Positions 1 through 8,931 of a stretch of DNA of 64,000 nt are shown piece by piece. The position numbers and the translations under genes are program-made. The notes below the pieces were generated by a model. That model ran no database searches, was not told the DNA's origin, and saw only the letters and a list, made by a program, of their open reading frames with translations. Positions within the stretch are counted from its first letter, which is position 1, and every line of letters begins with the position of its first letter. The DNA comes from a virus: positions 1-64,000 of IMG/VR virus record IMGVR_UViG_3300035703_000088, one strand, 5' to 3'.

Positions 1-49
1 CCAACCAACCAACCAACCAACCAACCAACCCAACACAGGAGACCCAACC
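1..49 (+). promoter_or_regulatory. CCAA-repeat leader with ribosome-binding site
   Basis: The window opens with seven tandem CCAA units, followed by CCCAACACAGGAGACCCAACC and the ATG of the first gene. The tract lacks G and T up to the GGAG ribosome-binding site, so the mRNA leader should be unstructured. The same kind of CAACC-rich tract precedes most + strand genes in the first 11 kb, so this is probably the end of the same leader module, cut by the window edge. Confidence 0.55.
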
Positions 50-397
50 ATGAAGAACGTTTGGAAAGCCACCACTGAGGATGTCATTGACCACCTCGTC
101 TACTCGGGTGCCAGCCAGTACGACTGGTACCACGAACTGGACGAGCAGGACGGACTCATCGTCGTCGCCATTGAGAACGGCGAGTTTGACGACGAGGGCG
201 AGCCGGTCGTCGTACGGAACGTGTTCTTCCCGACGCACCTCGTCGGTGTCGTGAACGACATCATCGCCAATCAGAAGGCTGGCTGGCGTGCCGTGCAGGA
301 GTCCATCTCGTTTGACGAGGACGACGTTGACTTTGACTCGGACAGCGCCGACATCGTCCTCCAGCACGCCGTGCTGGGCGATGTCGTCTTCGGCTGA
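50..397 (+). CDS. Acidic hypothetical protein, 115 aa
   Basis: I do not recognise this protein. It is acidic, with Asp/Glu-rich stretches around residues 45-60 and 85-105, and has no membrane segment, signal peptide or cysteine motif. The ATG follows AGGAGA with good spacing. It is the first complete gene of the + strand block and is followed by a 17-mer palindrome at 406. Its strong bias to C- and G-ending codons matches its neighbours. A small accessory role is likely but the function is unknown. Confidence 0.7.
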   Translation: MKNVWKATTEDVIDHLVYSGASQYDWYHELDEQDGLIVVAIENGEFDDEGEPVVVRNVFFPTHLVGVVNDIIANQKAGWRAVQESISFDEDDVDFDSDSADIVLQHAVLGDVVFG

Positions 398-405
398 CCG
401 CCCTT

Positions 406-432
406 GGGGGTGTCCCGTTACGGGACACCCCC
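406..432 (+). repeat. Palindromic 17-mer box, copy 1 (GGGGG/CCCCC flanks)
   Basis: The invariant core TGTCCCGTTACGGGACA is flanked by five G on the left and five C on the right, making a 12-bp perfect stem with a TTA loop just after a stop codon. No U-tract follows. It could be an RNA hairpin (terminator or processing site) or a DNA operator. This is one of nine copies. Confidence 0.85.
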
Positions 433-510
433 TCTGACCAACCATCAAACCAACCACCAACACAGGAGACACCCATGACCACCAACCACCAACCCAACCA
501 AGGAGAGACC

Positions 511-963
511 ATGACCGAGACGGTGAGCATCACGGAACTGCTCAGCCACGAGTACCAGCGGGGGCGCAAGGACGGCATTCGTGAAGCCGACGACATGGCC
601 CGTGCGGAGCGCAACCTCACGATGACCGCCGTGCAGGCGTTCATCAACATCCTCGCTGAGGAAGTGGACAGCGACCACGAGGCGTGGGGGCACTTGGAGG
701 CGCTGTTCGCAGGGCACCTGCTGGACGACCCCCGCTTCACCGAGGAAGAGTTGCGCTTCCAAGTCGTCACGACCTCCGAGGTAGTCGTCACGGTGAAGTA
801 CCGCAACGGCGACCGAGACGCAATCGTGGAGAACGTCATTGACAAACTCGGTGATGCTGACCACGGCGACGAGGTTGACGACGAGGAGACGTACGAGGTC
901 ACCGACACCTCGTGGAGCACCCCCGACGTTGAAGTTGAGGAGCACCGGCGCACCTTCTGGTGA
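511..963 (+). CDS. Acidic hypothetical protein, 150 aa (alternative start 475)
   Basis: This is an unrecognised acidic protein with a central helical segment and a C-terminal half rich in Val, Thr, Asp and Glu. Two in-frame ATGs each have a ribosome-binding site: 475 follows CAGGAGACACCC and 511 follows AAGGAGAGACC. I prefer 511 because the 12 extra residues from 475 (beginning MTTNHQPNQGE) are simply translated leader sequence. The doubled leader suggests a small duplication of the CAACC/SD module. No function can be assigned. Confidence 0.7.
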   Translation: MTETVSITELLSHEYQRGRKDGIREADDMARAERNLTMTAVQAFINILAEEVDSDHEAWGHLEALFAGHLLDDPRFTEEELRFQVVTTSEVVVTVKYRNGDRDAIVENVIDKLGDADHGDEVDDEETYEVTDTSWSTPDVEVEEHRRTFW

Positions 964-971
964 CCGCCCTT

Positions 972-998
972 GGGGGTGTCCCGTTACGGGACACCCCC
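972..998 (+). repeat. Palindromic 17-mer box, copy 2 (GGGGG/CCCCC flanks)
   Basis: The same invariant core with TTA centre has five-G and five-C flanks and begins 8 bases after the preceding stop codon. It is followed by a G-free CA-rich leader and AAGGAGA ahead of the next ATG. Confidence 0.85.
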
Positions 999-1046
999 AC
1001 ATCCATCACCATCACCAACCAATCAAACCAACACAAGGAGAAACCC

Positions 1047-1319
1047 ATGTCCACGCAGAAGAAAGCAGACGTTGCCCTCAACTGGCGGGTCGTCATCGTC
1101 AAGCACGGTCGCTTCCGGTACTACGGGCGGTTGTACACCCGTGTCGTCTTTGCCGACGACAGACTCAACGCTGGCAACTGGGGACACACCCACAACTACA
1201 CGGGATACACCCGCAAGGGCACCTACCGAACGCTCGCCAAGATCGGGCGAGAGCAAGTGCGGGTCTTCAACTACGACCTGCGTTATCCCATCAACCCCGA
1301 GCCTCAAGCGGTAGCCTGA
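1047..1319 (+). CDS. Small basic hypothetical protein, 90 aa
   Basis: This unrecognised basic protein (N-terminus MSTQKKADVALNWRVV) is rich in Tyr and Arg, with several Gly-Tyr-Thr segments. The ATG at 1047 follows ACACAAGGAGAAACCC. A longer in-frame reading from 960 would run through the palindrome and leader and is not credible. It has no cysteine pairs or membrane segment. It lies between palindrome copies 2 and 3, directly before the SNF2-type helicase gene. Confidence 0.65.
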   Translation: MSTQKKADVALNWRVVIVKHGRFRYYGRLYTRVVFADDRLNAGNWGHTHNYTGYTRKGTYRTLAKIGREQVRVFNYDLRYPINPEPQAVA

Positions 1320-1325
1320 GGCAAC

Positions 1326-1354
1326 GAGGGGTGTCCCGTAACGGGACACCCCTC
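1326..1354 (+). repeat. Palindromic 17-mer box, copy 3 (GAGGGG/CCCCTC flanks)
   Basis: The core is TGTCCCGTAACGGGACA, the same palindrome with its TAA centre on this strand. The flanks differ from copies 1 and 2 but still pair (GAGGGG with CCCCTC), so pairing is kept while sequence changes. Confidence 0.85.
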
Positions 1355-1400
1355 ACCAAGTCCACCACCACCACCACCAACCACCACAAAGGAGAGACCC

Positions 1401-3005
1401 ATGGCATTGTCCGACAAGGCTCGCAAGGGAGCCACGACCGCCGAAGCAATCATCGCTGAAGCCAAGTCCCGTGTCGTCACGGGCATCGCTGAGTTCTCGG
1501 GGCGCATCGCTCCCGAGAGTGCGATTCACCACCGGCTCTCCATTGAGCCGATGCCCCACCAGTTGGTCATCGGTGAGGCGGTGCGTGCGGGACACACCCG
1601 CCTGCTCATCGCTGATGACATGGGCGTTGGCAAGACCTACAGCGCCCTGCTGGCGCTGGACGAGACCGAGGCGTACCCCGCCCTCATCGTGTGCCCACCG
1701 GCTCTCGTCATCAACTGGGAGCGCTCGTGCAAGTCGGCGCTCCCCAATCGCACGGTCGCTCGCATCGGTGGCAAGACCCCGACGCAGGTGCCCGATGCCG
1801 ACATCGTGATCGTCCCCGACTCGGTCGTGGGCGACTGGGCGCTCGCCCCCAAGGAGGTGCTGGCGAAGTGGGAGAAGACCAACCGCCTGCTCCCCCGTGG
1901 GGAACAGCGACCGATGCCCACGAACATCCTCGCCCAGCACCCGTGGCGTGGTCTCGTGCAGGACGAGGCGCACCGGAGCAAGACCCCCGATGCTCTCCGC
2001 ACCAAGGGTGTCACCGCCATCGCCAAGGCCATGGACTCCGATGCGGTCATCCTGTGCCTCACCGGCACACCGCTGACCAATCGCCCCGTGGAGTTGGTGC
2101 CCATCCTCAACATCCTCGGTCACCTGCCCCGCTTCGGTGGCAGTGCGAAGTTCAAGCACCGCTACTGCGACCCTCGCCCCGGGTTCCGTGGTCGCATGGA
2201 CTTCACGGGTGCCAGCAACCTGCGGGAGTTGAACGACCTGCTCCGTCGCTGGGTGATGATTCGGCGCAAGCGCTCCGAGGTCATCACACTGCCCGACTTC
2301 AGCCGGTGGCTCACGCCTGTCACCATCACGGGCAAGCACCTCACCGACTACAAGCGTGCGGTGCGTGACCTTGAGGAGTTCCTGCAAGACAAGCGTGGCG
2401 ATGACGAGTACAACCTCAACGCCAACGCTGAGGCGCTCGTCCTGCTCGGTCAACTACGGCAGATCGCTGGGCTGTCCAAGGTAGAGACCGCCGTGTCCAA
2501 CGCCAGCGAACTGCTGGACAACGGCGAGCAGGTGTTCCTCGTGACCGCCCACAAGGAGGTCGCTTGGCGCATCCGTGAGACGCTCATCAGCGACGGTGTC
2601 AAGCCCTCCGAGATCGTCTCGGTCACGGGTGACGACACCCAGCGTCAGAAGCAGGAAGCGGTGGACGCTTTCCAGTCCGGTCGGGCACGAGTCCTCATCG
2701 GCAACATCGTCGCCGTGTCCGAGGGTCTCACGCTCACCTCGTGCGCCAACATGATCACGGTGGAACTGCCGTGGACACCCAGCGCACTGAAGCAGGCCGA
2801 GGCTCGCATTGACCGCTTCACGCAGACCCGCAAGACGAGCAACAACATCCTCCTCGGTGCCATGGACGGCGACCTGTCCGTGGACGAGCGCCTGTGGGGG
2901 ATGCTGGAGCGCAAGGAAGCCATCATCGGCACCGCCGTGGACGGTGGCTCCGAGGCGCTCGTCGGTGGGTCGGTCGTCAACGAGTTGCTGGACTCGTACC
3001 GCTGA
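1401..3005 (+). CDS. SNF2-family DNA helicase/translocase
   Basis: This 534-residue protein has the SF2 ATPase motifs of the SWI2/SNF2 type. Walker A is DDMGVGKT near residues 72-79, the DEAH box (QDEAHRSK) is near 187-190, motif III-like LTGTPLTNRP is near 219-228, and motif VI-like QAEARIDRFTQ is near 465. Family members use ATP to translocate on double-stranded DNA and remodel protein-DNA complexes; several phages carry short versions like this. The length fits a bare two-RecA-lobe engine with no accessory DNA-binding domain. The ATG follows AAAGGAGAGACCC. It sits between palindrome copies 3 and 4 and precedes a DUF6011 protein. A role in replication restart or host chromatin remodelling is inference. 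Confidence 0.92.
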   Translation: MALSDKARKGATTAEAIIAEAKSRVVTGIAEFSGRIAPESAIHHRLSIEPMPHQLVIGEAVRAGHTRLLIADDMGVGKTYSALLALDETEAYPALIVCPPALVINWERSCKSALPNRTVARIGGKTPTQVPDADIVIVPDSVVGDWALAPKEVLAKWEKTNRLLPRGEQRPMPTNILAQHPWRGLVQDEAHRSKTPDALRTKGVTAIAKAMDSDAVILCLTGTPLTNRPVELVPILNILGHLPRFGGSAKFKHRYCDPRPGFRGRMDFTGASNLRELNDLLRRWVMIRRKRSEVITLPDFSRWLTPVTITGKHLTDYKRAVRDLEEFLQDKRGDDEYNLNANAEALVLLGQLRQIAGLSKVETAVSNASELLDNGEQVFLVTAHKEVAWRIRETLISDGVKPSEIVSVTGDDTQRQKQEAVDAFQSGRARVLIGNIVAVSEGLTLTSCANMITVELPWTPSALKQAEARIDRFTQTRKTSNNILLGAMDGDLSVDERLWGMLERKEAIIGTAVDGGSEALVGGSVVNELLDSYR

Positions 3006-3013
3006 CCACCATC

Positions 3014-3040
3014 GGGGGTGTCCCGTAACGGGACACCCCC
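3014..3040 (+). repeat. Palindromic 17-mer box, copy 4
   Basis: The core has a TAA centre and five-G and five-C flanks. It lies 8 bases after the helicase stop codon and is followed by a CAACC-type leader and AATCAGGAGA before the next gene. Confidence 0.85.
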
Positions 3041-3086
3041 CTCTGACCAACCACCACCAACCATCAAACCAATCAGGAGAACCACC

Positions 3087-3983
3087 ATGTACAGCGACAA
3101 CGCCACCGACAAGCAGATCAACTTCGCCCTCTCTCTGTGGAAGACCCTCAACGAGGTCGTCATTGACACCGAGGACCCCGCCGTCAACTGGCAGGGCAAC
3201 GCCGAGCAGACAGCCAAGGCTGACGCTCTGCTGTCCCGCACGCTGTCCGAGTTGGACAAGCCGGTCGTCAAGCGTCTCGGTGAGACCGAGTTCATCCTCA
3301 ACACCGTGCAGGTGATTGAGGCGCTGGAGACTCACCTCACCGAGTTCACCAAGCCCGAGATCAGTTCGGTCATTGACCGCCTCAAGAACCTCGTGGACTC
3401 AGCCCGTGCTGAAGTGGCACGCATCGGTATCACGATCAAGCCCGAGTGGGCTGACAAGTACCCCGCCGTCCCCGCCGATGCGGAGCGGGTCATCAACTCC
3501 CGCTTCGCCAGCAAGTGCTCGGTGTGTGGCAAGCGTGACCAGTACATCGCCTACAACCGGCGTGGCTCGTGGTACCCGCTGTGCGAGATGTGCGCCCACC
3601 GCAACGGCGACGACAACGGCGACGACAAGTTGGACGAACTCATCCAGCAGGTGGCAGTGGCGCTGTCCAAGGGCAACAACGAGATGCTCAGCGTCGGTCT
3701 CGCCGTTGCCAACGCCGACGAACTGGACGGGTTCTCGTACTACCGAGTGTCCCGCTCCGGTGTCGCCAAGGTGAAGGGCGGTCAGCACTTCAACGCCACC
3801 GAGAACGTCTCGCCCAGCAAGGCTGTCGCACTGCTGGAGACCATCGTCACGGGTGACGTTGTCGCCATGGCGCAGGCGTTCGGACAGCACTTCACGATCT
3901 GTGGAGTGTGCAGTCGTGCCCTCAAGGATGCGGAGTCCAAGGCCCGAGGCATCGGTCCCGACTGCGCCAGCAATCTCTCCTGA
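3087..3983 (+). CDS. DUF6011-type zinc-binding protein, 298 aa
   Basis: The N-terminus (SDNATDKQINFALSLWKTL) resembles the short helical motif found at the start of several actinophage single-strand-binding or helicase-linked proteins. A zinc ribbon (CSVCGKRD then CEMC) lies near residues 146-170. The C-terminus reads CGVCSRALKDAESKARGIGP, then DC, the signature of DUF6011, also near its usual C-terminal place. The ATG at 3087 follows CAGGAGAACCACC; the upstream in-frame extension crosses palindrome 4. DUF6011 proteins often accompany phage or plasmid replication genes, and the helicase next door suggests joint work on DNA, but no activity is established. Confidence 0.8.
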   Translation: MYSDNATDKQINFALSLWKTLNEVVIDTEDPAVNWQGNAEQTAKADALLSRTLSELDKPVVKRLGETEFILNTVQVIEALETHLTEFTKPEISSVIDRLKNLVDSARAEVARIGITIKPEWADKYPAVPADAERVINSRFASKCSVCGKRDQYIAYNRRGSWYPLCEMCAHRNGDDNGDDKLDELIQQVAVALSKGNNEMLSVGLAVANADELDGFSYYRVSRSGVAKVKGGQHFNATENVSPSKAVALLETIVTGDVVAMAQAFGQHFTICGVCSRALKDAESKARGIGPDCASNLS

Positions 3984-3993
3984 CACCTAGGTC

Positions 3994-4026
3994 GGGGGCG
4001 AGCATCTGTGGTGGGTGCTCGCCCCC
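3994..4026 (+). terminator. GC-rich hairpin after the DUF6011 gene
   Basis: GGGGGCGAGCA (3994-4004) pairs perfectly with TGCTCGCCCCC (4016-4026), giving an 11-bp stem and 11-nt loop just after the stop codon. There is no U-tract, as is common for high-GC terminators. The palindromic 17-mer follows separately at 4028, so at this site the hairpin and the box are different elements. Confidence 0.6.
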
Positions 4027-4027
4027 G

Positions 4028-4046
4028 CTGTCCCGTTACGGGACAG
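4028..4046 (+). repeat. Palindromic 17-mer box, copy 5 (C/G flank only)
   Basis: CTGTCCCGTTACGGGACAG contains the invariant 17-mer without a G/C-tract extension. A separate strong hairpin lies immediately upstream. Keeping the 17-mer where a terminator already exists argues that the core has its own function. Confidence 0.85.
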
Positions 4047-4101
4047 TCAGGACAACCAACCATCAAACCAATCATCAAACCAACCATCAAGGAGAACCAT
4101 C

Positions 4102-4506
4102 ATGGGATACCTATCCGCACTCGGCATTGCCGACTCTAACCTCTCGCTGGAACAGCAAGTGCGCTGGCACCTGACCAGCAACTGCTACCCGCCCGTGCCG
4201 TTGATCATGGTGCCGGTCGCAGTGAATGCGATTGAGGCTGTCATCTCGGACGAGCCCAATGCGGAGATTTCCCTCCCCGAGGGCGTGTCCTTTCGTGGGA
4301 ACTCCGACTTCGCTCCTGCGTACGCCATCGTGGAAACGCTTCGGCTGGAAGCGTTCACCATCACGGCGTTCAACCCGTGGGAACCGGACGAGGATGGAAA
4401 CATCCTGTGCTTGGACTGCATGAACTCGTACGAGCCTGACGACATCGTTACCGACCCGCAGTGGAATGACCCCCGTTGCGAGGAATGTCACTACAAGAAC
4501 AAGTGA
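4102..4506 (+). CDS. Hypothetical protein with C-terminal zinc ribbon, 134 aa
   Basis: I do not recognise the family. The first 90 residues look globular, with a hydrophobic VPLIMVPVAVNAIEAV segment that is too short and polar-flanked to be a clear membrane helix. The C-terminus carries two CxxC pairs (CLDC and CEEC), probably one zinc site. The ATG at 4102 follows AAGGAGAACCATC. It is followed at 9 bases by another zinc-finger gene, so the two are probably cotranscribed. Confidence 0.7.
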   Translation: MGYLSALGIADSNLSLEQQVRWHLTSNCYPPVPLIMVPVAVNAIEAVISDEPNAEISLPEGVSFRGNSDFAPAYAIVETLRLEAFTITAFNPWEPDEDGNILCLDCMNSYEPDDIVTDPQWNDPRCEECHYKNK

Positions 4507-4514
4507 GGAGAGAC

Positions 4515-5141
4515 ATGATCACCTGCATCTACTGTGGGCAACCGACTGTTCACCCTGAACGTGTGTTTCGGTATTGCTCCGACGAGCGTTGTGTCCGTCG
4601 TGGTACAGCGTTTGACACACCCAAGCATGACAGCACTCCCGTCAGCGATGAGTCGGTTGTGCTGAGGGGGCAGGTTGACGCTCTTACCAAGGCACTGGAG
4701 GATGCCAACACCAAGGTGATGCAACTCACCGAACGGGTGGCATTGCTTCAGGCTCTCGTTGACGAGGGCTTTGACAACGCCCACAAGGTGCACGACACTG
4801 AGGTCAGCATCGCTAGGTTTGATTGCTACCGAGCGATGATTGACTCCCACAGGGAGTATGTGTGGGCAGAAGACCTTGCCAACCATCCCGATGGGTATGT
4901 CAGTGGCACCTACAAGCAGATGCGCTCCACGCTGGAGCGTGGAATGAGCGCCGTGGGTATCCGAACCTACGGCATCATCGGTGAGGCTGTGACTCTCAGC
5001 CCTGACGATGCCGATTTCAACCATGCTCGGTACCAATGTCACAACAATACCGGCACGGTAATCACGGTGGGATACGAAACCACCACGGGGGTGGTCATCC
5101 GACCATCCCTTGTTCACCCAACATGGAAAGGCACAGAATGA
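4515..5141 (+). CDS. Zinc-finger/coiled-coil hypothetical protein, 208 aa
   Basis: The N-terminus has a four-cysteine finger (C4, C7, C21, C26 in MITCIYCGQ and YCSDERC). A predicted coiled coil follows at about 48-90 (LRGQVDALTKALEDANTK, MQLTERVALLQAL). The C-terminal domain contains RAMIDSHREYVWAEDLANH and a conserved-looking Gly/Thr-rich end. The ATG at 4515 follows GAGGAGAGAC. It ends in an ATGA overlap with the next gene. A nucleic-acid or protein adaptor role would fit, but I cannot name one. Confidence 0.7.
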   Translation: MITCIYCGQPTVHPERVFRYCSDERCVRRGTAFDTPKHDSTPVSDESVVLRGQVDALTKALEDANTKVMQLTERVALLQALVDEGFDNAHKVHDTEVSIARFDCYRAMIDSHREYVWAEDLANHPDGYVSGTYKQMRSTLERGMSAVGIRTYGIIGEAVTLSPDDADFNHARYQCHNNTGTVITVGYETTTGVVIRPSLVHPTWKGTE

Positions 5142-5317
5142 ACCTAAACCCCATAAAGCGTTACCACATTGAGTATGTGGTCCACATCTATGTGGACGCA
5201 GAAAACGAAACCGAGGCGAGGGAACTCGGCTCGTTGGCTCTTGCAGATGCCGACGACATGGATTACCTAGCCAGCGACTGTGAGTTTGTTGCCATTGAGA
5301 TTGAGGAGACAGAATGA
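5138..5317 (+). CDS. Small acidic hypothetical protein, 59 aa
   Basis: This unrecognised protein begins MNLNPIKRYHIEYVVHIYVD; its beta-strand/helix pattern (YHIEYVVHIYVDA, ENETEARELGSLAL) suggests a compact ferredoxin-like fold. It overlaps the previous stop codon as ATGA and ends in ATGA with the next gene, so it should be translated by coupling. Confidence 0.65.
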   Translation: MNLNPIKRYHIEYVVHIYVDAENETEARELGSLALADADDMDYLASDCEFVAIEIEETE

Positions 5318-5817
5318 CCAAGTACATCGTGCACAAAGGAACCGGAACCATCATCGCTGTTGACGAGTGCGTCATCGTGGATGTCCCCGAAGAAGTGACC
5401 GACGAGATCACCGAACACGGCGGGGAGGATTACTTTGACGAAGAAGTAATCCTTGATCTCGCCGTGGAGACCGGCAAGCCCATCGTCGTCGGTCTGCCCT
5501 CGGACTCCACGGTGCACAACACCATGGTGTTCTCGCCCGAGGCTCTCCGCATGGAGGCTCGGGAGCGACTGGGCTGGGCCCACTACACCGACGACGAGGG
5601 TGACAACCCGTTCTACGACGAAGGTTGGGGCTTGTCCGAGGAACAGTACGAGTGGTGGAAGTGGCTCGCCAACGAAGCGTCAGACGAGGCGTTGGAATCC
5701 ATCAGCCGTTCCATTGCTGTCTCCTCCCACCTGTGGGAAGAGTTTGACCTCGCCCTCAAGGACGCACTTCTTCGTGAGTTCATCAGACGACACGGAGGGC
5801 TTCGTACCACGAAGTAA
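5314..5817 (+). CDS. Hypothetical protein, 167 aa
   Basis: The N-terminal half is acidic and Val/Ile-rich (IVHKGTGTIIAVDECVIVDV), probably a small beta sheet. The C-terminal half is helical and Trp-rich (ARERLGWAHYTDD, EEQYEWWKWLANEAS). I do not recognise it. It starts in an ATGA overlap with the preceding gene, forming a three-gene coupled set (4515-5817) closed by palindrome copy 6. Confidence 0.65.
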   Translation: MTKYIVHKGTGTIIAVDECVIVDVPEEVTDEITEHGGEDYFDEEVILDLAVETGKPIVVGLPSDSTVHNTMVFSPEALRMEARERLGWAHYTDDEGDNPFYDEGWGLSEEQYEWWKWLANEASDEALESISRSIAVSSHLWEEFDLALKDALLREFIRRHGGLRTTK

Positions 5818-5823
5818 TCACTT

Positions 5824-5850
5824 GGGGGTGTCCCGTAACGGGACACCCCC
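5824..5850 (+). repeat. Palindromic 17-mer box, copy 6
   Basis: The core with TAA centre has five-G and five-C flanks and begins 6 bases after the stop codon at 5817. The next leader (ATCAACCAACACAGGAGACC) is unusually short. Confidence 0.85.
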
Positions 5851-5876
5851 ATCAACCAACACAGGAGACCACCACC

Positions 5877-6110
5877 ATGATCAAGACATTCACCGTTTCG
5901 CTCAAGATTGCAGTGCAAGAGTTCCCCGAGGAAGTCATCAGCGAAGAAGACCAAATCTACGCACTGCGTGACCTTCTCGTTGAAGGCTTGTACCAAGTCG
6001 GTGCCGGTCGTGAGGGAGACACCCTCAACGAGCACGGTGCCGGTGTGCACTGGTTCTACACCACCCTCAACATCACCCCAACCAACTACACCAACTCAAC
6101 CGAGGAGTAA
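5877..6110 (+). CDS. Small hypothetical protein, 77 aa
   Basis: This unrecognised protein starts MIKTFTVSLKIAVQEFPEEV, giving a strand-helix pattern similar in outline to the small products at 5138 and 5314. The ATG follows CACAGGAGACCACC. The C-terminus is Thr/Asn-rich. It heads a coupled string running to the zincin/VWA gene. Confidence 0.65.
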   Translation: MIKTFTVSLKIAVQEFPEEVISEEDQIYALRDLLVEGLYQVGAGREGDTLNEHGAGVHWFYTTLNITPTNYTNSTEE

Positions 6111-6113
6111 TCC

Positions 6114-6344
6114 ATGTCCGAATACAAGTGTGATCACTGTTCCCAAGAAGTGCCTGACGGCGACGGCTTGTACCTCGGAGACAACCGAGTGTGCGAGCCG
6201 TGCTACCTGACCTGCAACGAGTGCGGGAAGGTCGTCTCGCCTGACCGCTCCGAGTTGTGGGTCTCCGCTTCGGATGGTGCTGGTGCCCTCCGAGTGTGTC
6301 ACATCTGTGAGCCTCCCGACAACGGAGATTGGGGGGACGAGTGA
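6114..6344 (+). CDS. LIM-like double zinc-finger protein, 76 aa
   Basis: Cysteines occur as CDHC (6, 9), then VCEPC and TCNEC (27, 30, 34, 37), then CHIC near residue 63. The spacing resembles a LIM or tandem treble-clef arrangement that binds two zinc ions. Such small proteins usually mediate protein contacts. The start is 3 bases after the previous stop codon, and the stop overlaps the next GTG start (GTGA). Confidence 0.65.
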   Translation: MSEYKCDHCSQEVPDGDGLYLGDNRVCEPCYLTCNECGKVVSPDRSELWVSASDGAGALRVCHICEPPDNGDWGDE

Positions 6345-6558
6345 AGACCGCCCTCGTTCTCCTAGCCCTGCTACTCGGTCTCTACACCTGCGCTGGTGCA
6401 GATGAGAAAGCCGAGTGCGACATCTCTTTCCACGCCGATGGAACGTGGTCTCCCGTAGGTTGGGACCCTTTCTTTGACGGTTACGGAAACTGTCAACTAC
6501 CCACCGAGTACGGTGGCCACCCAGTCATAGTTCAGAACAACCAAACATGGAGGTACGC

Positions 6559-6562
<4 letters not shown>
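6341..6562 (+). CDS. Small exported protein with signal peptide, 73 aa
   Basis: The GTG at 6341 gives MKTALVLLALLLGLYTCAGA, a Lys followed by a long hydrophobic core and a small-residue cleavage region: a convincing signal peptide. The Cys at 17 is not in a standard lipobox (LYTC), so lipid anchoring is uncertain. The mature part is about 50 residues with two further cysteines and aromatic residues. The start overlaps the previous TGA, and the stop overlaps the next ATG. An envelope or superinfection role is inference only. Confidence 0.6.
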
Positions 6563-8781
<2,219 letters not shown>

Positions 8782-8816
8782 CACGTTGCGTCTCCTAAAT
8801 GGGGGCGCTACTATCT

Positions 8817-8851
8817 CCTCCCCGCCTTCAGTACCCCTGATGGCGGGGAGG
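8817..8851 (+). terminator. GC-rich hairpin after the VWA gene
   Basis: CCTCCCCGCC (8817-8826) pairs perfectly with GGCGGGGAGG (8842-8851) around a 15-nt loop, 36 bases after the stop codon. A separate 17-mer box follows at 8859. There is no U-tract. It probably ends or attenuates transcription between the VWA and ATPase genes. Confidence 0.6.
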
Positions 8852-8858
8852 CTCGCAC

Positions 8859-8875
8859 TGTCCCGTTACGGGACA
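8859..8875 (+). repeat. Palindromic 17-mer box, copy 7 (core only)
   Basis: This is the invariant TGTCCCGTTACGGGACA with no G/C-tract flanks (CAC before, CCA after). It lies just downstream of an independent hairpin. It shows that the 17-mer is conserved without the long stem. Confidence 0.85.
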
Positions 8876-8931
8876 CCAACCAATCAAACCACCAACCACC
8901 AACCACCAACCACACAAGAAAGAGAACCACC

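Noticed and set aside
1-28. CCAA repeats as a telomere, cos site or CRISPR remnant
   Set aside because: The repeats are 4-bp units with no spacers and lead directly into a ribosome-binding site; similar CAACC tracts precede many genes, so they are leaders.
1353-2453. Long leftward open frame of 366 codons opposite the SNF2 helicase
   Set aside because: It is a shadow of the helicase codons: high-GC third positions keep the opposite frame open, there is no ribosome-binding site, and the protein shows no domain.
2454-3335. Leftward open frame of 293 codons across the helicase end and the palindrome
   Set aside because: It crosses a stop codon, a palindrome and the start of the DUF6011 gene and has low-complexity composition; it mirrors real genes.
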